A DNA stretch of 9,807 bases, from positions 1-9,807 of the forward strand of contig DAOUSW010000129.1 in NCBI GenBank assembly GCA_030627005.1, in the 5' to 3' direction. Made by a program: the position numbers and the translations under genes. How positions within the stretch are numbered: position 1 is the first letter of the stretch; each line of letters opens with the position of its first letter. The notes beneath the pieces were generated by a model. It did not search any database and was not told the origin of the DNA. It saw nothing but the letters and a program-made list of their open reading frames with translations. Of this stretch, positions 5,520 to 9,807 are shown in pieces. Origin of the DNA: MTP4 sp9310u (GTDB lineage Archaea > Halobacteriota > Methanosarcinia > Methanosarcinales > Methanosarcinaceae).

Positions 5520-7736
5520 TCACTCCATTTTAAGCGACGCCGCGTTTACGGACACGATCACCGTGCTCAGGCTCATGAGAATTGCCCCGACAGCCGGGCT
5601 AAGCAAAATCCCGTACCCGTAAAGAACGCCTGCGGCCAGGGGGATTGCAAAGACATTATACCCTGTTGCCCAGATCAGGTTCTGGAACATCTTGGAGTAA
5701 GTCCTCTTAGAGAGCCCTATGATATCCACCACGTCTCCGGGATTGTTTTTGACAAGGACGATATCGGCAGTCTCAATAGCCACGTCCGTTCCTGCCCCGA
5801 TTGCAATCCCCACGTCCGCCTGGGCAAGGGCAGGCGCGTCATTGACCCCATCTCCAACCATGCCCGTGATGTACTGCTTCTGGACCTCTTTTATTTTCTC
5901 GGCTTTTTCATGGGGAAGCACTTCGGCAAAATAATCGTCAAGTTCCAGCTCTTTTGCCACCCATTCGGCAACAAAACGGTTGTCTCCGGTAAGCATCAGG
6001 CACTTTATTCCCATGGATTTTAACTTTGAAATCGCATCCCTGGACTCCTTCCTGACCAGATCGGCAAGCCCGAGGGCTCCAAGCACTTTTTCTTTTTCAA
6101 TCAGGAATGCAACGGTTTTTCCCTGGCCTTCTATTTCTTCCACGCCCCTGACCTGAACTTCTATCCCGGCTTCTTTCAGATACCCGGGGCTAACTACCCT
6201 TAGCAGCCTCCCTTCAACTTTGCCTTCGACTCCCTTGCCCGGGATTGACCTGAAACCTTCAACAGCCGGGATGCTCAGCCCTTTTTCCCGGGCACTTTCC
6301 AGAATTCCCTGTGCAATCGGGTGTTCAGAACTTGCTTCCAGAGCCGCTGTCAGCCACAGGATTTCATCACTGCCGCTGTTGACTCCGCTGCTACCGTCCC
6401 CCGCAAAGGAAAGCACATCCGTAACCCCAAACCTGCCTTCTGTGAGAGTCCCGGTCTTGTCAAAAACCACGGCTTCCAGGTTTCTTGCCCTTTCAAAAGC
6501 CTGCCTTTCCCGGATCAGGAGCCCGGACTTTGCGGCAAGGGATGTGGAGACTGCAACCACCAGCGGGATTGCAAGCCCCAGGGCATGGGGGCAGGTAATT
6601 ACCATCACCGTAACCGACCTTTCCAGGGCAAAAACGAAGTCCTGCCCGAAAAAAAGCCAGGCAGCCAGGGTGATCGCCCCCACACTCAGGGCTATGATCG
6701 TGAGGTAGAGAGCTGCCCTGTTTGCAAGGTCCTGGGTTTTTGACTTGCTTTCCTGGGCTCCCCGGACGAGTTCCACAACCTGGTTCAGATAGGTGTCCTT
6801 TCCTGTTTTTTCAACCTCAACTACAAAAGCTGCTTCCCCGTTGATTGAGCCGCCTATGACCTCGTCACCAGGCTTCTTTTCAACAGGTTTCGATTCCCCG
6901 GTGAGCATTGCCTCGTTGACACTGCTTGTCCCTTCGGCCACCGTCCCATCCACGGGAATTTTTTCCCCGGGTTTGACAAGGACTTTGTCCCCGACTTTCA
7001 GCCGGTCGACCTCAACGTCAACGGTTTCCCCGTTCTTTTTCAGGTGGGCAGTGGAGGGCAGGATTTTTACCAGTTCCTCAAGGGCTCTTGAAGCCCCCAT
7101 AACCGAACGCATTTCCATCCAGTGCCCGAGCAGCATGACATCGATCAGAGTCACCAGTTCCCAGAAAAAGAACTTGCCCGGAAGCCCGAAGACCACTGCC
7201 GAACTGTAAAAGTATGCCACACTGATTGCAACCGCGATCAGGGTCATCATACCGGGGTTCTTCTCATGCAGTTCGTCTTTGATGCCCTTGAGGAAGGGAT
7301 TCCCGCCATAGAAATAGACAGCTGTCGAGAGCAAAAAGAGCAGGAAATTGGAACCCGGAAAAATGAATTCAAAGCCCAGATAACCCTGGATCGCAGGCGA
7401 TAGGATCAGGATCGGGAAGGTCAGGATAAGGGATACAAAGAACCTTTTCTTAAAGTCCGCAAGCATGTGGGCATGATGGCTTGCATGTTTACCACCACCG
7501 TGGCCTTCATGTTCACCTTCATGATGCCTTTCATGTTCGCCTTCATGTTCACCTTCATGATGCCTTTCATGTTCGCCTTCATGATGCCTTTCATGACTAC
7601 CCTTATAGGTGCTTTCATGCTTTCCCCCGGATTCATTTTCATGAGTTTCATGCTCTGTTATTTTTATTTCTTGTGGCATTTCATCTGCAACATGCTCACC
7701 AGTGCCGAAACTCTTTCTATCATTTTCCGCCTGCAT
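5520..7736 (-). CDS. copB: CopB-type copper-translocating P-type ATPase (P1B-3)
   Basis: Heavy-metal ATPase that exports copper across the cytoplasmic membrane. Numbering is from the ATG at 7736 (738 residues). Residues 29-90 are a His/Glu/Gly-rich tail with a 12-residue repeat, instead of CxxC metal-binding domains. Then come the TGES actuator (279-282), the CPH metal site in helix 6 (C382), DKTGTLT with phosphorylated D426, the nucleotide-binding domain with SSEHP, GDGVNDAP (628-635) in the hinge, YN in helix 7, and MSLST (721-725) in helix 8. CPH plus MSxST plus a His-rich tail is the P1B-3 signature (A. fulgidus CopB is Cu2+-stimulated). The frame extends to a TTG at 7766 (ten more residues). 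I prefer the ATG, which follows a G6 run, and a TATA-like box lies about 30-40 nt upstream of it. The cytochrome c gene follows on the same strand. Confidence 0.93.
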   Translation of the reverse strand: MQAENDRKSFGTGEHVADEMPQEIKITEHETHENESGGKHESTYKGSHERHHEGEHERHHEGEHEGEHERHHEGEHEGHGGGKHASHHAHMLADFKKRFFVSLILTFPILILSPAIQGYLGFEFIFPGSNFLLFLLSTAVYFYGGNPFLKGIKDELHEKNPGMMTLIAVAISVAYFYSSAVVFGLPGKFFFWELVTLIDVMLLGHWMEMRSVMGASRALEELVKILPSTAHLKKNGETVDVEVDRLKVGDKVLVKPGEKIPVDGTVAEGTSSVNEAMLTGESKPVEKKPGDEVIGGSINGEAAFVVEVEKTGKDTYLNQVVELVRGAQESKSKTQDLANRAALYLTIIALSVGAITLAAWLFFGQDFVFALERSVTVMVITCPHALGLAIPLVVAVSTSLAAKSGLLIRERQAFERARNLEAVVFDKTGTLTEGRFGVTDVLSFAGDGSSGVNSGSDEILWLTAALEASSEHPIAQGILESAREKGLSIPAVEGFRSIPGKGVEGKVEGRLLRVVSPGYLKEAGIEVQVRGVEEIEGQGKTVAFLIEKEKVLGALGLADLVRKESRDAISKLKSMGIKCLMLTGDNRFVAEWVAKELELDDYFAEVLPHEKAEKIKEVQKQYITGMVGDGVNDAPALAQADVGIAIGAGTDVAIETADIVLVKNNPGDVVDIIGLSKRTYSKMFQNLIWATGYNVFAIPLAAGVLYGYGILLSPAVGAILMSLSTVIVSVNAASLKME
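7512..7583. repeat. In-frame 36-bp direct repeat in the His-rich tail
   Basis: Two exact adjacent 36-bp copies (7512-7547 and 7548-7583), followed by a further 12-15 bp of the same pattern. Each encodes a 12-residue His/Glu/Gly block built on HERHHEGEHEGE. The length keeps the reading frame, so copy-number change would lengthen or shorten the metal-binding tail without breaking the gene. Confidence 0.85.
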
Positions 7737-7766
7737 CCCCCCTGGCGCACCCAAATTAAAATTCAA

Positions 7767-7776
7767 TTTTATAAAG
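7767..7776 (-). promoter_or_regulatory. Possible TATA box of copB
   Basis: CTTTATAAAA on the minus strand. A start site 22-27 nt downstream would fall near 7742-7748, just before the ATG at 7736, and would exclude the TTG at 7766. A second AT-rich candidate (TAATTATATT, 7791-7800) would start transcription near 7766-7770. No operator-like palindrome is obvious. Confidence 0.35.
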
Positions 7777-7952
7777 TTTAAATTGGAAATAATATAATTA
7801 AATGATAATAAGTATTTCGTGATAATATTTGAAAATAAAGGAAGAAAAAATCCTGAAAGGAGAGATTTGGTTTCTCACATTTCAAGGTCTTTTTTGCCGA
7901 ACTCCATAAACCCGGACATGAACAAGCCAGGATTTCCGCAACTTGAGATCTT

Positions 7953-7959
7953 AAAAAAA
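7953..7959 (-). terminator. T-tract terminator after the DUF2892 gene
   Basis: Seven consecutive T on the minus strand 6 nt beyond the stop codon, with no hairpin, fit a simple archaeal T-tract terminator. This suggests that the DUF2892 gene and copB are separate transcripts. Confidence 0.45.
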
Positions 7960-7964
7960 TGAGT

Positions 7965-8189
7965 TTATTTTTTCGCGGTATTGATCCCCAGAAGGTGGTA
8001 CGGAGAACAGTGCCGCGTAATCGAAGTGAAAAGCCCTACAGCGGCAATTAGTGCAGTTATCCATTTCCAGGGAAAAGTTTTCACAAGGCCCATTGCAAGA
8101 GCAGTGATACCCAGCACTCCCAGGAGAGCCCTGAACATCAAGTCAAAGCCCCCTACGTTTTCTTCCAGAAGCAGTTTCTTAAGATCCAC
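7965..8189 (-). CDS. DUF2892 (YgaP-like) small membrane protein
   Basis: A 74-residue protein with the layout of the DUF2892/YgaP transmembrane domain. It begins with a short amphipathic stretch (LLLEENVGGFDLMFRALLG), then has two hydrophobic helices (about 22-37 and 42-59). The hallmark tail CSPYHLLGINT (61-71) matches the family's CPxYxLLGinT. In YgaP this domain is the membrane part of a rhodanese; here it stands alone, as is common. The start is a GTG at 8187-8189; no earlier ATG fits. It is the most upstream of three leftward genes, 229 nt before copB, with a T-tract between them. Family assignment is good; the molecular role is not established. Confidence 0.85.
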   Translation of the reverse strand: MDLKKLLLEENVGGFDLMFRALLGVLGITALAMGLVKTFPWKWITALIAAVGLFTSITRHCSPYHLLGINTAKK

Positions 8190-8238
8190 CAGACAAAAAC
8201 CCCTTATAAACCCTTAAACATACTTATAGAACCCTTCC

Positions 8239-8248
8239 CTATATATCG
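8239..8248 (-). promoter_or_regulatory. Possible TATA box of the DUF2892 gene
   Basis: CGATATATAG on the minus strand, about 50 nt upstream of the GTG start, would give a leader of roughly 25-30 nt. A second candidate (TCTATAAGTA) lies at 8221-8230. Just beyond are two copies of TTACTTTCAAG (about 8249-8277) of unknown meaning. Confidence 0.35.
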
Positions 8249-8372
8249 TTACTTTCAAGTTTTCATTACTTTCAAGCTTATCAAGAATGTAATTTAAGGG
8301 ATATGAAGCCTGGAAAATGCAGCTAAGCTCAGGCGAATACCCGCAACACTCCACCCTGTAAAAAATCACAAG

Positions 8373-8380
8373 CTATATAA
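8373..8380 (+). promoter_or_regulatory. Putative TATA box of ycaO
   Basis: CTATATAA is a close match to the archaeal TATA consensus. Transcription starting about 25 nt downstream would begin at about 8400. That excludes the ATG at 8387 and gives a nearly leaderless message starting at the ATG at 8405. Confidence 0.5.
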
Positions 8381-8404
8381 CAGGAAATGAGAAGGTTTCT
8401 AACT

Positions 8405-9679
8405 ATGTCCGAGATAACGATTGACAGGTCTCTCTCATACATTGAAGGCAGCCAGCGCGTGTATGATGAAACCACAACCCTGGAAAAAACAAAAGCCCAG
8501 TTAAAAAACATAGGCGTCACGAGAATCGCCGACATCACCAACCTGGACAGGCTCGGAATCCCGGTCTTTTCCTCAATCCGCCCCAGTGCGGCTCCGGGTG
8601 CGATTTCCATATATTCGGGAAAAGGTTCGACCAACGAGCGAGCCAGGATCTCCGCCATCATGGAAAGTTTCGAGCGCTGCCTGGCAGAGCGGGCAGGCAT
8701 GAACGCGAATATCAAAAGTGATATTTCCTCCCCTACTATGGTGGAATCATACAAAGAAGCCGCCGAAAGCTACAACATAGTTGAGCCCGAGTCCCTCCTC
8801 CTGGCCCAGCCTCCCCAGCCGGATGCTATGTTCGAATGGGTAGGGGCATGCGACCTGCTCAACGGGGAAGACGTGCTCCTGAACGTAAACGCGGTCTACC
8901 ACCCCTACAACCCCCCAGGAATGTGCCAGCAACTCTTCAAGAGCAACACCAACGGGCTAGCCTCCGGAAACGTGCTCGAGGAAGCCATCCTCCACGGGCT
9001 TCTTGAAGTAATCGAAAGGGACGCGATCAGCACGGCCCAGTTCAACCGGAACCTCGGGAAAGAGATCGTGTTAACGGAAGAAGACGGATACGTATACGAA
9101 CTTGCCCGGAAATTCAAGGACAACGGAGTTGACCTCAAAATCTGGCTCGTCCCCAGCGATACCGGAATCCCCACGGTTATTGCTGCCGCAGACGACGTGA
9201 AACTCAAAGACCCGGCCCTCCTTGTCATGGGTGCAGGTTCCCACCTGAAACCCGAAATCGCAGTTTCCAGAGCTATCACGGAAGCCGCCCAGTCCAGGGT
9301 TGTCCAGATCCAGGGCGCAAGAGAAGACACCTCCAGGGAAGGTTTTATCCGGGACATCGGGTACGAGCGGGCAAAGCGCCTGAACGGCTTCTGGTTCGAA
9401 GACGGAGAACACGTTTCCCTCTCAGAAGTTCCTGACCTCTCCACCTCAAGCCCGGCCGAAGGCATCGACACGGTGCTGGAAAAGCTCAGAGGGGTAGCAG
9501 AGAGAGTGCTTGTCGTGGACCTTTCCAGAGAAGAAGTCTCGATTCCGGTTGTCCGGGTAATCATTCCGGGCTTTGAACTCTTTACAATCGACCCTGAACG
9601 CCAGGGTAAAAGGCTCAAAGCAGGGAAAAAGAAAGGTTCTTTCAGAGACAGAAGTGAAAGGCCCTGGAAAAGAAGATAA
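8405..9679 (+). CDS. ycaO: YcaO protein for McrA thioamidation (methanogenesis marker 1)
   Basis: ATP-dependent YcaO cyclodehydratase-family protein. In methanogens it activates the peptide backbone so that a glycine in the active site of methyl-coenzyme M reductase (McrA) becomes thioglycine; it acts in the cytoplasm, usually with TfuA. Family features, numbered from the ATG at 8405: SIRPSAAPGAISIYSGKGSTNERA (about 57-80), then ISAIMESFER (82-91), with the glutamates used for Mg-ATP binding, and GLLEVIERDA (198-207), the second conserved acidic block. A C-terminal IPGFELFTIDPERQGKR is like other methanogen marker 1 proteins, followed by a Lys/Arg-rich tail. An ATG at 8387 would add six residues (MRRFLT); the TATA box at 8373 favours 8405, giving 424 residues. 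Upstream sequence is divergent from the DUF2892 gene. No tfuA is seen in the 128 nt after the stop codon. Identification is strong; the exact start is not certain. Confidence 0.93.
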   Translation: MSEITIDRSLSYIEGSQRVYDETTTLEKTKAQLKNIGVTRIADITNLDRLGIPVFSSIRPSAAPGAISIYSGKGSTNERARISAIMESFERCLAERAGMNANIKSDISSPTMVESYKEAAESYNIVEPESLLLAQPPQPDAMFEWVGACDLLNGEDVLLNVNAVYHPYNPPGMCQQLFKSNTNGLASGNVLEEAILHGLLEVIERDAISTAQFNRNLGKEIVLTEEDGYVYELARKFKDNGVDLKIWLVPSDTGIPTVIAAADDVKLKDPALLVMGAGSHLKPEIAVSRAITEAAQSRVVQIQGAREDTSREGFIRDIGYERAKRLNGFWFEDGEHVSLSEVPDLSTSSPAEGIDTVLEKLRGVAERVLVVDLSREEVSIPVVRVIIPGFELFTIDPERQGKRLKAGKKKGSFRDRSERPWKRR

Positions 9680-9690
9680 TTCGCGAAAAG

Positions 9691-9807
9691 TAAGCTGTAG
9701 ATGAGTAAGCTGTAGATAAGTAAGCTGTAGATAAGTAAGCTGTAGATAAGTAAGCTGTAGATAAGTAAGCTGTAGATAAGTAAGCTGTAGATAAGTAAGC
9801 TGTAGAT
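9691..9807. repeat. 15-bp tandem repeat array after ycaO
   Basis: Seven full copies of TAAGCTGTAGATAAG start every 15 nt from 9691 to 9781, with a 12-nt partial copy from 9796 to the window edge. The first copy differs by one base (GATGAG). The + strand has a stop codon in all three frames of each unit, while the minus strand is open in all three. The array starts 11 nt after the ycaO stop codon and continues beyond the window. Confidence 0.95.

Noticed and set aside
5508..7781. Several long open frames on the + strand opposite the copper ATPase
   Set aside because: They mirror the G+C-rich codon pattern and His-repeat of the ATPase gene; their translations show no family motifs.
7875..7919. 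Minus-strand mini-frame MSGFMEFGKKDLEM between the DUF2892 gene and copB
   Set aside because: Only 14 codons, with no clear ribosome-binding site. It is in phase with the DUF2892 gene beyond its TAA stop, but a stretch of 28 stop-free codons is expected often by chance.
9590..9679. Frameshift or truncation at the ycaO C-terminus because of the Lys/Arg-rich tail
   Set aside because: The conserved IPGFELFTIDPERQGKR segment is complete before the tail and the protein length fits the family, so a natural basic extension is the simpler reading.

Overview
The window reads as chromosome of a methanogenic archaeon, most likely a Methanosarcina species. The evidence is a methanogen-type YcaO (McrA thioamidation), an archaeal-type PheS, an archaeal ribosome-binding site, AT-rich TATA-like promoters, long repeat-filled intergenic spaces, and a transporter gene whose only in-frame interruption is a UAG codon (the pyrrolysine codon in this genus). 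The genus is an inference; no rRNA is present.

Layout, left to right. 1-324: intergenic, with a 13-bp tandem array, a long imperfect inverted repeat, and the pheS promoter and leader. 325-1803: pheS (+), ending in a hairpin/T-tract terminator that overlaps its stop codon. 1804-2168: T-rich intergenic DNA with a 23-bp duplication and two small perfect hairpins. 2169-3659: MFS efflux-type transporter (+), whose twelfth membrane helix is crossed by UAG at 3600-3602. 3660-3872: spacer dominated by a 100-nt nearly pure purine tract. 3873-4337: membrane-anchored exported protein of unknown function (+). 4336-4459: 33-bp tandem array. 4506-4739: small two-helix membrane protein of PLDc_N type (+). 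Then three leftward genes: 8189-7965 DUF2892/YgaP-like membrane protein, 7736-5520 CopB-type copper ATPase with a His-rich repeat tail, and 5392-4832 membrane-anchored monoheme cytochrome c. 8405-9679: ycaO (+). 9691-9807: 15-bp tandem array running off the window.

The most coherent functional unit is the leftward copper ATPase and cytochrome c pair. No terminator is visible between them. The ATPase has a 60-residue His/Glu-rich tail. The cytochrome has a Gly/Met/Tyr/Pro-rich linker between its membrane anchor and its heme domain. Together they suggest a cell-envelope metal/redox function that is not a standard methanogenesis module. pheS and ycaO are unlinked housekeeping or methanogenesis genes; their usual partners pheT and tfuA are not in the window. 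No tRNA, rRNA, insertion sequence or CRISPR array was seen.
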